Shown: positions 1 through 14,160 of the stretch, one piece after another | How positions within the stretch are numbered: position 1 is the first letter of the stretch | Layout: every line of letters starts with the position of its first letter | Assembly (NCBI GenBank): GCA_033239005.1 | Contig: BSQZ01000011.1 | Span: forward strand, 9,176,501-9,240,500 | DNA length: 64,000 nucleotides | DNA from: Lamellibrachia satsuma | Lineage: Eukaryota; Annelida; Polychaeta; Sabellida; Siboglinidae | Direction: 5' to 3' | The notes under the pieces: generated by a model | What the model was told of the DNA's origin: nothing | What the model saw: only the letters and a program-made list of their open reading frames with translations | Database searches by the model: none | Program-made: the position numbers and the translations under genes

Positions 1-161
1 CACAGACATCTTGTGTGCTGCACTATATACATCCGACGTGTCATGCCATCTGTCACTCTGGTTGTCGTGGTGATGATGAGTGGTTGCTATAGCTACCGGT
101 TTAGTCATTCGCTGCTGCCGCTCGAGATACTCGGGCTGCCCTCGGCATAGAACCTCCGCGA
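1..161 (-). CDS. Possible internal coding exon of an unidentified gene, cut by the left edge
   Basis: On the minus strand a good acceptor (pyrimidine tract CTTCTCGTTCTTGTTGTAG, AG at 163-162) is followed by an open frame to position 1. The frame is about 53 codons, and an in-frame TGA lies just upstream of the acceptor. The peptide starts EVLCRGQPEYLERQQRM and has a run of four His, then DNQSDRWHDTSDVYSAAHK. CpG content is above the local background. I do not recognise the family. The opposite strand is also open for 48 codons, so coding status is uncertain. Confidence 0.35.
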
Positions 162-3100
162 CTACAACAAGAACGAGAAGATATCATGTCAACCGAAGAC
201 TGAATGTACTAATGAATTGTTTACCAGCATTATTTACACTGAGTTAAGCTTAGTTTTGTGATGGCATCGACTTCCATGCCAAGCTATTGAATGTTGAAAT
301 ATTGGTTTTCCTATCTATCATTAAACTACATGCAATGGAAAACATAATTTACCTCAAAACACACAATTTGGACATAGCATGTTGTGTCGATAAACACTTC
401 AAATCATAACAAAGGTTGCTCATATGATCATATCTAACAACACAAATGTTAGGCCTTTATTTTGTATTAGTTGGTCTATGGATCCGCCGACCCAATATTT
501 ATGTTTTTTTCCCCGGGCATTTTCACAAATAAGATTGTATTTGTCATCTTCATGATGTATTCTCGAAACTACAGTATGATTATAAACTAAACTAAAAACA
601 CTGGGAGACAACAGGCGGTCATTACCAGGCCTATTGTGTTTTTGCACACTTTTTCAGTCCAAGTAGTACCGCGATGCACAAGTGTCTTCTGCAGTGAGCA
701 TCAATATGTTATAAGAAAATAATTTGTTGTATGTGTAATGATACGGAATGATTGAATGAATGCATTGGCATACAAAAAACTTGAGGTAAGAATGTTGTTT
801 AGTAGCGTAAGTACAGAGTAGTTTAACCCCATTAAGTCATAACTACATTAGGGCCAACATTTATTTATTTCACGCAACAGATGCCAGTAAAAATTAAGAA
901 AAGCCAAACTCAAAACCTGTTGCAAATGAAATATGCTGTGACATTATGACTCCAGCCCTGCTGGGCACACACCACTCCATATTTTATGAAACCATGTCCC
1001 ACTTCTCAGTAATCTATCACTCACATAACAAGTCAGTGGCGTAGATGACAGAGCATAATGGCAGTCCTCAGGCACAGCTATCCATCTCTATTGCTACATT
1101 CAATTTGTTACTGATTATCTGCAATCAGGGATACCGAGATTACACTCTGTCTGTGTGGTTAACTGATAGGAATGAGAAGATACAAGTCTACCACTGACAA
1201 TACCAAATAATACCTATTACGTGAAACACCAGCGGGCATGGTGAACAATTTGAATAGTCAGTAATGAAGACATAATTATTTTGTAACACGTGCTGTTAAA
1301 ACGTCATTCATGTTAAGGTAGGGATGTGTTGATAGGAATCAGTATTCAAGTATTTACTCTTGACCCCTTGACCCCCTAAACCCCTCGTCCTGGCCCTCCG
1401 GCCAGCTAAATTGATGGTATGACTGAAATCACCACTTTTAGTTTGTTAATAGCCAAGTTATCAGTTATATATAAGCAATTTAGTTGGTAGCATGAAAGGG
1501 GTAATTAAAATGTTATAAATAATAAAAACGTTGCTCAAAATGTTTTTACTTTACAAAACTCATATTAAATTATGTAATTATTTCAATGCATAATAAAATA
1601 ATTATGCATTAAAAAATACTTGAAAAAGAAGAAAATTGTTTATGTGCATTTTTAAAGCTGCTATTAAAAAAATTGAGAATACAAGGAATATTTTAACAAA
1701 TTATAGCATTATTTCAAATGATGCCATTTAATAGCTTGAGTTAATGCAAATTAGCAACTGCCAACTTTCAACATTACATCCAAAAAAAAAATTATTTAGG
1801 TGATTTGATAATGGTACAGTGCGAATCACACCACATCACAATCAGATTCCCATCCATCGGTGGTAATAATTTTGTATTGATGAATAACAAGAAACGTAAA
1901 AAGCTCCACAATTATTAAGAAAGTAAATGAATTTTTCTTAAATACAGGAATTTTGGAAAATATAGGAAATATTTAAAATAGGATTTTTTTTAATATATAG
2001 GAAATTGCAATTAAAGCATACACAATATAGGAAAATACAGGAATGCTGGGCACCCTGATTTTAGTATCAATAAACTATATTTCGCATTAAAATAAATTCC
2101 AAGCATTTCATGTATGCATAAACAACACACGGAGGGTTAAATTTTGTGCCCCTCAAAGATAATAAAGCAACTGCGCAGGCAATGTACTGAACATCCCCAC
2201 CACTGATGGGTGATTAAATTTCACGTGACACGGACATGAAGCTTCAACAATGTTTCTTTGAAAGGAACCACAAATAATGCTGTTCTCCAAATTGTGTAAT
2301 TTAATCAAGCCTGCAAAATACACTGACTGCCAAATCAGTTAAACGGAGCCGTGCTGCCGCAGATGTAATTACCAAATAGAATCTGCTGAATGACTGTGAT
2401 TGTAGAAAGACTAGAATCAGAAACAAAAGTGCTCGACGCCGCACTAAAAACGACTGACCCAGTTTAAAGCCAGATGATATAGAATTTGAAAATTCACAAA
2501 CAAACAAACCACATAAAGAGAGAGCACCCGGTATGAAAACCATCACCGTGCCACAACACTGAGATACTGTCATTTGTACATTTCATGGACTAGTGCCCAG
2601 TGCCTAATGGTGCTTGTAGTGCGGATTATCCTCAGAGCAAGTATACAGAGCAGGGAGGGAGGAGGTCTAAGAAATGACATCACAAATTTGGGCTTAATTA
2701 CAAATGCAGTTGTAATGAACTGTAATCGATTACACTACAACACATAACTGTAACATGTAACCAGTATCATAATAATTTTAAATGCATTCTACAATTAAAC
2801 TTTTGTTAAGCATAATATTACTTGTGCACCTTTAAGAAGGCACATACTAGACAAGGGCTACGAAGACAATAAATTAGATGTATTAAATGCTGTGTGCTGT
2901 GGCGCTAAATTACACGTAAGGAACTCTTTTTCCTGCTACAAAAACGTTAATTAAGACACTATTGATGCGCACACACACAAAGCGAACATCTGGTGCCACT
3001 GAGTGTCCTTCACTTAATTCTCATATACCAAGCAACATGTTGTTGTGACCCATTTACCTGACTTCTTCCTTCCACCCACAGAATGCAATTACAGGGTGTA

Positions 3101-4590
3101 GGAAAAAGCGCCATCACCCTATACAGGCGGCAACACCCTGGTCCAGACATGCCAGTCTCCTGCGTGGTGGTTTAAAAAACCCACTTCCTTCAATTAGTCA
3201 AGGATTCCCTAAAAATACAACCTATCCTCCCTGGGGGTCTGATGGTATTTATGAATCCCTAGTATTTGCACCTTTACTGCAGTTGTCTGGATTACACGCT
3301 CAATTAGCCAGGAGCCTCTGTGCACTGACCCATTTCTGAATTTTGGGACTATAGAAATTTATCTGAAACTGACCGCTCACTAACAACAAAACTGGGCTGT
3401 CCAGCTCACTGGTGATCACTATTCTATCCATAATATGCATTTCTCTACAGCAAAGCATTATTTTGTTAGCTATACAGTATCGAAGTATAGAATCTAATTA
3501 TTCACATATTATTTATTTTTAGTCGACGCAAAACCTGTGAACAAGAGCATCGATATTATACAAAACTAACATTTTAGCCATTTTTATTTTCCATGCAAGT
3601 CTGTCAAATGTGAACTTAGTCTGGATGTTTTGGATATTCATTGATGGAATCGAATCTTCCATATTTGTCTGCTTTTTTGTTTTTAGTTCATTGAATTTAT
3701 AATGTTATAACATAATATAATATATAATATAACATAATGCTATTTACACTTTTGCCAAATTAGCTCATCTAATGATCAGAGTCAATTCTTTCAATGATTT
3801 TAACAAAAGTTTAAAAAGGTTTTAATTCTTTCATTAAAACCGACTGCATATATTACATATTGTTACATATTCACATATGTAGGTTGAATATATAAATAAT
3901 GTGAGTGCAAGTTGCTTTGAGCCACCAATCTTTTAACTAAAAACATGATAACATCATATTTCATGTACAACAGCTGTGTTGCTAAAATGTTACATTAAAA
4001 CATACACCAACCTGCTGGAAATGAAAATAAATTCAAAACGTTTATTAGAAAAGGTAACTTGTAGACATAATCACTGTAATAAACTGTCATTCTCAAATCT
4101 CTAAAGTAACATCAAAAACATGCAAGTGCAAGAATTTTCCCCACTATACAATATTGTGAAGTCCCTCAAAAATGGTATGGTAGTGATATCACAATGAGAC
4201 CTCCCCCAGCTGCAGTATGAAACCTCCATCCACGAGTGGACAACCATGTGATGTCACGCTTGATCGACCATCACATGTTCCTACCTTTGATGTAAGAGAA
4301 CCCGTTCGATAAAAACTAGAACTGTGTTGGTTTACAATAAGGAAATCTGATCATCTGGAAACTGAGAACAAGCGTTGGAGACTAACCGATGATCCTGATG
4401 ACCTTTGATACCCAATACTGGCAGATATATACAGGATGTCATAACATTACCTCGTGTGGCAGAGATGATGCCCTCTTAACTGAGTGATTTTCAGTTGCAT
4501 GAAATGAGAGGCTCTATGATGTTAAAATATTTTAGAAAGTCCAACAATGATTACAGACAAAGAGAAAAAGCAGATGTTGAAACCAGGTGC
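162..4590. other. Noncoding AT-rich stretch
   Basis: No gene-like exon was recognised. It contains a diverged copy of the composite dispersed repeat near 3750-3860 and AT-rich spacer. The short open frames are not convincing. Confidence 0.6.
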
Positions 4591-4690
4591 AAATGACCCA
4601 GGTAATAGGACCAACAAATGACCCAGGTAATAGGACCAACAAATGACCCAGGTAATAGGACCAACAAATGACCCAGGTAATAGGACCAAC
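4591..4690. repeat. 25-bp tandem repeat, four copies
   Basis: Four virtually identical 25-bp units, each containing AAATGACCCAGG and TAGGACCAAC, run head to tail. Near-identity suggests recent expansion. Confidence 0.95.
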
Positions 4691-5707
4691 AAACAGAAAA
4701 CTATTAATCAAACAGCAATAAAAATTGTTTGTGCTACAAGAATTTTTACATTTACTAATCCATCATCAAAATTTTTAATGTCAAACTACATGGATGTGAT
4801 CTAACAAAACTTTAATCATAATTTCTAAATTATTTTGCAATTACGCTTCAAAATAAAAAATGCCAATCAAATTGATTGGGTGACATTACAACTAATTGGT
4901 ACCTGAATATAACACTGGTTGATAAAACAAAAGCGGTCTAGGAGTATCTCAAGTTACAAAATAAAACTAGAAATTTACAGAATGGCCTAATTTTCATAAT
5001 GGGCCCTTTTGGATAAAATTTTATGGTGAACTGCATTCAAGAGACATCTGAGATGAAAGTATGGAATTATGGCGGAATTATGGATACACGTTTTCACTAT
5101 ATCATATGTCACTATATCATGATTCTGCAACACAGAAAAATACTGTCAGTTTAAATAAACATCACCATGAGCCTGAGGATATAATGGCCCCCTTGAGGAT
5201 ATAATGGCCCCCTTACCACAACACCTACTTTCTTACCTACTTAACTTCAATGGAAACACTTTGGCCTAGTATTGGATACAAACTGAGGGACCTATGAACT
5301 TCATGACTAAGTCAACTTCATAGCAGCTTGGAGGCACTTCCTGGAAGGGGCCTATGGCGTATATATCTACTGGCTGTAGGTGCCAAGGTTCATTTCCTCA
5401 GATAACCACTTGCCCCCTGACCTGCTCACAGAGGCCAATAGAGATATACCTGTAACAACAGCCAGGCAAACATGAGTAATAAATGCAACCAGCCAATAAT
5501 AATCACTCCTGCTCTGTCTACACCTCACTGCAAAATCTCTGTCACTGTAGAACACAGTATCAGTGACTGTGTCAGCTGTGCGATTGATTTTAAGTGGCTG
5601 TTAGGGATTTATCAATAAGAGCAGAAGTCACATGGATGTGACATTAAAAACATATATGTTGTCCAACTCTTCATATTCATAACAAGCTAAAAAAAGTCAC
5701 CACTTTA

Positions 5708-6602
5708 CAAATATCATGAACCACAAGAAAACAAATATCATGAACCACAGGAAAACAAACATCATGAACCACAAGAAAACAAATATCATGAACCACAGGA
5801 AAACAAATATCAAGAACCACAGGAAAACAAATATCATGAACCACAGGAAAACAAAAACCATGAACCACAGGAAAACAAATACCATGAACTACAGGAAAAC
5901 AAATATCATGAACCACAGGAAAACAAATATCATGAACCACAGGAAAACAAATATCATGAACCACAGGAAAACAAATATCAAGAACCACAGGAAAACAAAT
6001 ATCATGAACCACAGGAAAACAAAAAACCATGAACCACAGGAAAACAAATACAATGAACCACAGGAAAACAAATACCATGAACCACAGGAAAACAAATATC
6101 ATGAACCACAGGAAAACAAATATCATGAACCACAAGAAAACAAATATCATGAACCACAGGAAAACAAATATCAAGAACCACAGGAAAACAAAGGTCATGA
6201 ACCACAGGAAAACAAAAACCATGAACCACAGGAAAACAAATACAATGAACCACAGGAAAACAAATATCATGAACCACAGGAAAACAAATATCAAGAACCA
6301 CAGGAAAACAAATATCATGAACCACAGGAAAAAAAAACCATGAACCACAGAAAAACAAATACCATGAACCACAGGAAAACAAATACCATGAACCACAGGA
6401 AAACAAATATCATGAACCACAGGAAAACAAATATCAAGAATCACAGGAAAACAAATATAATGAACCACAGGAAAACAAAAAACATGAACCACAGGAAAAC
6501 AAATACCATGAACCACATGAAAACAAATATCATAAACCACAGGAAAACAAATATCATGAACCACAGGAAAACAAATATCATGAACCACAGGAAAACAAAT
6601 AT
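5708..6602. repeat. 24-bp minisatellite, about 37 copies
   Basis: The 24-bp unit contains ATCATGAACCACAGG and GAAAACAAAT with few substitutions. Because 24 is a multiple of three, long frames stay open on both strands with octapeptide periodicity; none looks like a gene. Occasional one-base indels shift the frame between blocks. Confidence 0.95.
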
Positions 6603-6690
6603 CTATTATTAATCTTGAAGGCAAAGCTGAAAAAGATCGAGAACCTTGGAGTTGTTGTGTAAAGAACTATCTGCATAATATCCTTGAACT

Positions 6691-6762
6691 TGTGCACACA
6701 CACACACACGCACGCACACACACACACGCACACACGCACACACACGCGCACACACACACCCC
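6691..6762. repeat. CA/CACG-rich simple repeat
   Basis: Interrupted (CA)n with CACG units, ending before CCCCACATATAAC. Confidence 0.9.
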
Positions 6763-8524
6763 ACATATAACACCCACAAAGACATTTCAAAAGGAATGTT
6801 GTTTTATCTAGCACAGTATTTTTATAAGCCCACTCCTGCTGAATGACAGGCCATAAAGAGAAAAACAATGCATTGGACTCAGAAGGGAAGTGTCAGTCCC
6901 ACTACATTAGCAACAGGATGTTTGTACCATCTTTACCCATTTGGTACGTGACAAACTGCCGGTGAAATAGTTAGTCATGATAATTGTTATATCAAAATTA
7001 TTTGCACTTCATTTGTATGTCATGAACCTGAAAATAAAATGGGGATCTAACCCCCTTCTTCTGAACTGCCTCTCATGCTCCACATGAACTGTCGTAACAT
7101 AGGCGTAGTGATATATGATGTCGTTGAGAACACAAAATAGGTCTCTTCACAGAAGCAAGAACACAATGCACTGGACAACACACAATACGCATAAAAGGTG
7201 GAAATAAAATAAAACAGAAAGTGTACAGTCAGTTAAAAGTACTCGTCCATTTAATTATGTTTATAAACTGTGAAAACTACAGATCAATTAAAAAATATCT
7301 TTTACATTCAACGCAGTTGATATGGTGAAAAAGTTAATCAGTGCACATTGACAACTGCATATTTTAATAACAATGGTGAGCTAAGGCTTGGTATAAAAAT
7401 TAGGATTCAAATTTAAAGACCTCCCAGTATTCATGCTGACAGTGCTTATTGAAAACACCTGTCCATCACACAGAGAGAACGCAGTAGATTTATTGTAGTT
7501 ACAAATCCTGGACTAATTGGACATCCACATGAAAGCCACCCCCCTGACTATAGCACTATAGTGATTAGAGGGGCCAGAACACTAACACAAAACCATTACA
7601 CACTAATATAAGGTCACTCTGGAAATGACCATTATACTTTATATGTGGTATATCTTAATAAAACTGGACATGCTCACAGATACATGGCATTCCATACACA
7701 TAATTTTTATTGCTTCAAACAACTTTCGCATTAAAAAACACTGTTACCATGGTGATTACCTGTGGGGGGTATTCTCACATGTGGATGCTGACATACCAGG
7801 GTAAATTGACTGGCATTGCCTGCAGGCATTAATGGGGGACTGAAATTTATGTCCCTTCTGAAGATGACAATTTTAACCTGCGGGGTCTTCTGAGCAGTTA
7901 CTGATTGACTGTTACCAATTTGGTGTGAATAAAGTGAGTGTGTATCGTCCCAGGTCGAGCTTGACCACAAACACAGCAGGCATCTAGGAGAGCAGCCAAA
8001 TAAAGGAATACAAGGCTAACCACAAGCTAACTGTCTCCATATAATGTCAGACCTGGTGTAGACATCACTGACAGGCCCCTTGTTGATGCCATGGCCTGTT
8101 AATTATATAGTCAGGAGCCGAGAGAATCCAGCACCCAGCTGCCACCCAAGTCCAGGGCTACCACCCAGGATAGGGATGGGAAGATGTGACCACAAAACTT
8201 GTAGGAATGCTTGAAGGCTTTTGAAAGGTCCATTGACTGGGAGAGGGTGCTGTAAACCACTAAGCACATTAGGGGTGGGGTAAACGGCAGGAAGTGGGAT
8301 CTGATTGCCTTGACCACATGATTGACTGGCAGAGCTTGGTGAATGAGGCCCCACATATAGGGTCGTTCATCACTGTCCAGATCAGGATCTTGTTCTTGAA
8401 CACATTTACAGGGATCAAATCAAATGTATTGTCACCCTTTACAAAAAACGCTATTATGTGATGGAAAACGGGAAAATAACAACGTAAGACAAACTTGCAT
8501 GCATGCACAAGTACATGCATTCAT

Positions 8525-8525
<1 letters not shown>
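6763..8525. other. Noncoding stretch
   Basis: No exon was recognised. Overlapping minus-strand frames at 8103-8520 occur in a GC-richer patch, but they lack splice support or family motifs. Confidence 0.5.
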
Positions 8526-8587
<62 letters not shown>

Positions 8588-8588
8588 C
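8526..8588. repeat. (ACGC)n microsatellite
   Basis: About sixteen uninterrupted tetranucleotide units. Confidence 0.97.
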
Positions 8589-10434
8589 AATACATGCAGA
8601 AATACCCACATTCACAAACACACACTGATATCTACCATCACATGACAGTTCCTATGCAATGATCATTTGCAAAATTCAAACCCTAAAAATAAGCAAATTT
8701 CATTAAACAAACCATCTCACTTTTATCCATCTTACCCCAATGCAAAATCAGAATAAAAAATAGTTTTCATAGTTGTCAACTATAATTATATTTACCCCAC
8801 TCAGAAGCGCACCAAGAATATACATAGCAAAATCAAAGCCTGCCTGACAGGGTAACTGAACATTCTAATCATCCCCATTATCTACCTTATCCTGTGATAT
8901 CTGACACCTGACAACCTCAGCTGAGTTAATAACCTGCTCAATTAAATAAACATATACTACAGCCCACTGAACAGAGCATTAGATTACAGCAGCCATCTGC
9001 CACACTAACTAGACAACTGCGCTACAGCTAGGCAAAAAATCTCTTCATACGGATTTACCTTGTGTAATACGGTTTTTGGTATTTTCAGAGGAATATGACC
9101 GTATTCCGTTTTTACACGGATTTGTTACAAATGGAAAAATTATGATAAGTACATATATTCTTCTGTTAATCATAACAGTGTAACACGTCAAACAACAAAC
9201 TTGTAGTGGTCGAAGCACACACACTTTTGTTGCTGGGCAGATTTGTGGCAAATCTTGGTGGATTTCTTTTGATGTAGAAATATTTTGTAGCCGAATAGAT
9301 GACGACACTCGGTCGATTTTAAAGAAATGTGCCAGGTGTCAAGTACCCAAAGATCTGGCTTCCATTCAAGGAAATAAACGGAACTTTGACACAAAAAACT
9401 GGACATATATTATATCTTATGCAAAGGAACATTTAGCACACACAAGAATGAAATAAAACTAGACATTTTTTATCCTATTTTTTAACAACAAATATTCTTG
9501 ATAAGTTTTCCTGATTCTGCATGCATGCATGCAGAAACTAGAACTAACTGCAGGATTACCATTTTCATACTCTGATAGGAAGCTTCCCTACAGTTCAAGG
9601 TCGCCATTGCTTTAATCAAAATAAAAAGTCATTTTTCACATAAATATTCAGTAACACTGTATCAATAAAATGCTTTTACGTGAAATGAAATGCTGCTAGG
9701 TTTTTGGATTAGCATATTACTGAGCAAAGTACTAAAGTGTGTTAATTCACTAAAGTCACAGTACTACTGTTAAAGAAAGAAACCATATCAAACAGTTATC
9801 AGTCAATCCCAGTTGTAACTTTAAAACATGTATTTTATGTATACTATTAGTGTCTCTCTTTGACAGCAAGATTTATAATTAATAATGCAGACAGAAAAGT
9901 AATTCCATTTTTAACTACTTGGTAACACTCAGTGGGGAATGTGTTCTCAAATCACTAAGAAATGTAAATGTACCAGGTAGCTGCAAAAGTACTGGTAATG
10001 ACACAATAATTGCTGGATTCCTTATTATAGGATGACTTCAAGATAGAAACAATGAACTGGCCCTCTGTTTTTGTGAACAAACAACAGGAAATGCAGAAAA
10101 ACTCCTAAAACAGATCTGACATGGGATTACAAGCTACCACAAAACTTTGGCAATTGTGTGTTAATCCAGCCCTATTTTTGGTGGTCAAACATTTCCTGTG
10201 ACACCTGGTGATCTGTGTGGCAGCAGCTGTGTTGGCTGTGACAGATGCTGCTGAAGACATTTGAGATGGCACTTGGTATTACAACTGGATAACATCGCCT
10301 GAGCAGTGTCCACCCGAACAAGGGGATGGTTTGGTCTAATGTTCTTGGTTGACAATTACAGATTCCAATTCAATTAAATTTTCAGATTGTCTCATTTCAG
10401 AAAAATGTTCATCAAAATCATACCTTTATAGTAT
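8589..10434. other. Noncoding AT-rich stretch
   Basis: No exon or recognisable element was seen beyond unassigned spacer. Confidence 0.5.
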
Positions 10435-10735
10435 CCACTACATCATGCTAGCTCATTTGTGCAACTCCGGTATTTAGTTTTGGTGAGATCATCAGACAAA
10501 CTATGAAATTATGTTTGACTGGTCTGGCAAAAATAAAAAAATTGCAAACGTGGTAAGCTTTATATACTATGACATAAAGCTATTCAAGGTAATGATCAAA
10601 GTAAATTGTTTCGATGATTTTAACAAAAGCGTGCACTCTCTTATTAAACCGACTGCACATATTATTTAAACCAATCACACACTACAGAACATCAACAAAC
10701 CTGATTCGTGATAGGCTAAATAAATTGCAGTAGAA
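10435..10735. repeat. Composite dispersed repeat, copy 2
   Basis: It contains a CATGCTAGCTCATTTGT segment, then TGGTGAGATCATCAGACAAA, then GATGATTTTAACAAAAGC and TTATTAAACCGACTGCA. The same modules recur at 3750-3860, 25460-25625 and 26171-26505, and part of them at 20880-20985 and 54540-54625. No coding capacity; the family is unknown to me. Confidence 0.75.
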
Positions 10736-10852
10736 ACTTTATTTAAAACCGATAGCCTGACATTATCAAAACGAGTTCTTTTCATAGCCAACCATTCCAA
10801 ACTTTCCATGGAATATGACAGTTATCCACACTGCCATCTGGTGGTCCTCAAT

Positions 10853-11905
10853 TGAAGTAGAAACATCAGTGACAGTGGTTACAATAACACAGGCAGGACC
10901 ATTGAACTTCACTAGTGACAATGGTTACAATAACATAACTAGAACCATTCAACTTCACTAGTGACATTGGAGATAATAATGTGAGTAGGACCATTCAACT
11001 TCACTAGTGACAACAACATAAGGAAGACCATTCATATTCACTACTGATGATGATGATATTAACAGAAGTAGGACCATTCATCTTCACTAGTGACGATGGT
11101 GACAATAACAGAAGTAGGCCATCCAACTTCACTAGTAATGATGGTGACAATAACAGAAGTAGGACCATTCATCTTCACTACTGATGGTGGTGACAATAAC
11201 AGAAGTAGGACCATTCATCTTCACTAGTGATGATGGTGACAATAACAGAACCAGGACCATTTAAGTCATTGGTGACAATAACAGAAGTAAGACCATACAT
11301 ATTCACTAGTGACAATGGTGACAATAACATAAGTAGGACCACTCAACATCACTAGTGACAACAGTGGCAATTACAGAAGTAGGACCATCCCACTACACTA
11401 GTGACAATGGTGACAATAAACGAAGCAGGACCACCCAACTTCACTAGTGACAACAGTGACAATAACAGAAGTAGAACCATCCCACTACACTACTGACATT
11501 GATGACAATAACAGAAGCAGGACCATCCAACTTCACTAGGGAACATGGTGACAATAACAGAAGTAGGACCACCCAACTTCACTAGAGACAATGACAATAG
11601 TGACAATAAAAAATAGGACCACTCAACTTCACTGGTGACAGTGGTGACAATAACAGAAGTAGGACCACTCAACTTCACCAGTGACAACGTTGACAATAAC
11701 AGAAGTAGGACCACCCAACTTCACTAGAGACAATGACAATAGTGACAATAAAAAAATAGGACCACTCAACTTCACTGGTGACAGTGGTGACAACAACAGA
11801 AGTAGGACCATTCAACTTCACCAGTGACAATGTTGAAAACGGAAGTAGGACCATTCAATTCAACCAATGACAACGGTAACAACAACAGAAGTTCAAATTC
11901 ATACA
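10853..11905. repeat. Degenerate ~46-bp minisatellite, about 1 kb
   Basis: Repeated units contain GACAATAACAGAAGTAGGAC followed by CATTCAACTTCACTAGTGA, with many substitutions and length changes, so the array is older than the 24-bp array. Minus-strand open frames across it are repeat translations. Confidence 0.9.
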
Positions 11906-13689
11906 AGACAACATGGAAATGTGAGAAGAAGATACCAACAGGACAAGTGACAATGATGACAACGACACCATAGGACAGCTGAAGTTTCTTACCAGTGACA
12001 ATGGTGACAAGCCAGAGGAACAGTTCAACTTGACAAGCTACAAAGACAGAGAGGAGGAGACGGGGTGAGTGACTTGTGTGACAGTCACATGCATTTATGT
12101 CAACATCTAAGACTGGTTTTACACGAGATGATATCATTGCATGCAACCAGACGGCAACTTTATTGTCCCGAGTAAACTTTACATTGCCGCGAACAAGTCG
12201 CATGAAATAGAACGGATCTATTTTGAAGTGACGTCTCGTGTGATATGAAATAGTCTTTTTCTTATGACATAGGCATCAGCTTGTCATGGTGACGGTATCG
12301 CCTCATGTAAAACCAGCTTATGACAACAAAAACAAATATAGAACAAGCTGGATAATTCGAAGTGCCCGGGACCTTTTCAAGTCTTCAAAGACCGCATTCA
12401 TTTCTAATACAGTCAGTTGTATAAACTCTTTGAAGTGCTGCACTGGGGGAAAAATGTACCCTATGCCACATGCGATAGATTATGGAGTACGTCTAAACAA
12501 CCCATTGATGTTACATAAATGGGCCAAAACAGCCATGCGTCTCTACCATGATTAACTAAAACTGTTTCAATGTCAGTTTTATCAACGTGTCACATACAGT
12601 CAATTGTATTGTTCTAACAAAGGTGAAAGGTATGTTCTTATGCAGCATAGCGGCCAATCATTAGGACTGCTCAAACCACTTTACCCATCACCCTGCTATT
12701 CATTCCTGTTCATTACAACACCAACTTGACTCCTCTGGGAAGCATTCAGCCATGCCACAATTACTGCACCAAGAATACTCGTTCACACATATCCGCTACT
12801 ATGAAGCCAGGTACTGCATTGACTGAGGCTGTGAGAACTGAAGTTTCAGAAGCCACATTGTTGCTCTTCTCTTTGTCTCTTAAGTACGGGGTGAAGTTCG
12901 CATCGATGCTGGTCCTCGATTTACTTTCCTCCTCCTTCCATCACTGAGCCTGTTTAACTGCTCTCTCCAATACCTCGTGTTTCTTACCCTCATTCTCCAC
13001 TCCCTTCCCAATCCCACCAAACCTCTCTTCACACCGTCCTCCCATCTGAATTGCACTCATCTTCTCCATCTACCCTCCGAGCACATCGAATCTGTTCTCT
13101 CCATCAACCGCCCCCCCTTCCATTCGACCCACGTGTCCAGCACATTTTAACCGACTGCTCACCAGCTTCCTCCTGAAACTCTCCTTCATCCCAACCTCCT
13201 CCCTCAGCTCCCAGCTCCTCCATTCTTCGTCTTTCCACTCTTTTCACGCACACATTTTTTCTCATCCAGTTATTTTGGCAAACTTGTTGTTTTTTTTTCA
13301 TCATTGCCATTGTGTCTAGGTTGTATTGGTAGACTGGTGTGATGCACAAACTACGCAAATATCGTTTCAGCTTCTGAGATGTATGTTTTTCTCCCATCAT
13401 TCCTTCCACTTTCCTGCACGCCACAACTTCCTGTATGACCACAAACTCCCGCCTCACAAATATCGTTAATTAAAATCCATTTGGCTATTATTTTTTAAGA
13501 GGCGAATATTTTTAGAGAAAGCTGCAGATATTTGTGATTCTATTCCAAGAATTTTATCTTGAAAATAACACAAAAGAAAACTAAAAACGGCAGCACAAGA
13601 CTGCTCTCGAACTTATGAATGGAGAAAATGTTCTCAGTCTCAGTAGGAACTGGATTTGAATAGTGGGATGGATTTGTTAGTGTATTGAA
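11906..13689. other. Noncoding stretch with short open frames
   Basis: Frames at 12286-12555 (plus) and 13104-13457 (minus, Lys/Glu/Gly-rich) have no recognisable family and no convincing splice context. A pyrimidine-rich strip spans about 12950-13260. Confidence 0.45.
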
Positions 13690-14160
13690 TGGATTGGTAA
13701 GTATAAGTGTGTGTGTGTGCGTGCGTGTGTGAGTGCGTGCGTGCATGCGTGTGCATGTATGTGTGAGTGTGAATAAATAAGTGTGGGTGGATGAAAAAAT
13801 TTGTGGGTGGATAAAAAAATTTGTCGGTGGATGAATACATGTGTGGGTGGATGAATAAGTTGTGTGGGTGGATGAGTAAGTGTGTGGGTGGATGAATAAG
13901 TGTGTGCCTGTGTGTGGTGTGTAAGTGTGTAGGTGGATGAATAAGTGTGTAGGTGAATGTGTCGGTGGATGGGTAGGCGTGTAGGTGTGGGTGGATCGAT
14001 AAGTGTAGGTGGACATGTGTAGGTGGATATAATGTCAAAATGTGTGGGTGGATGAGTAAGTGTGCACGTTTACGTGTGTGAGTGGATGGGTAAATGTGTG
14101 GGTTGGTGTGTTGACTGGTGTGTAGGTGGATGGTTGGCTGAGTGCACTGACTGATGTGCG
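13690..14160. repeat. GT-rich minisatellite
   Basis: Variable units based on GTGTGTGGGTGGATGAATAA, preceded by (GTGC)n-type simple repeat. Antisense Thr/His/Pro-rich frames are artefacts of the repeat. Confidence 0.9.

Noticed and set aside
5677..6624. Long open frames on both strands (about 300 codons)
   Set aside because: They are translations of the 24-bp minisatellite; several frames are open at once and the peptides are pure octamer periodicity.
8103..8520. Three overlapping minus-strand frames in a GC-richer patch
   Set aside because: No recognisable domain, no coherent splice sites, and three frames overlap; most likely non-coding or an old repeat.
12286..12555. 89-codon plus-strand frame
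   Set aside because: No family motif, ordinary start context and no splice support; length is within chance for this window size.
13540..14038. Thr/His/Pro-rich minus-strand frames resembling mucin-like repeats
   Set aside because: They follow the GT-rich minisatellite; two overlapping frames are open equally, as expected for simple sequence.
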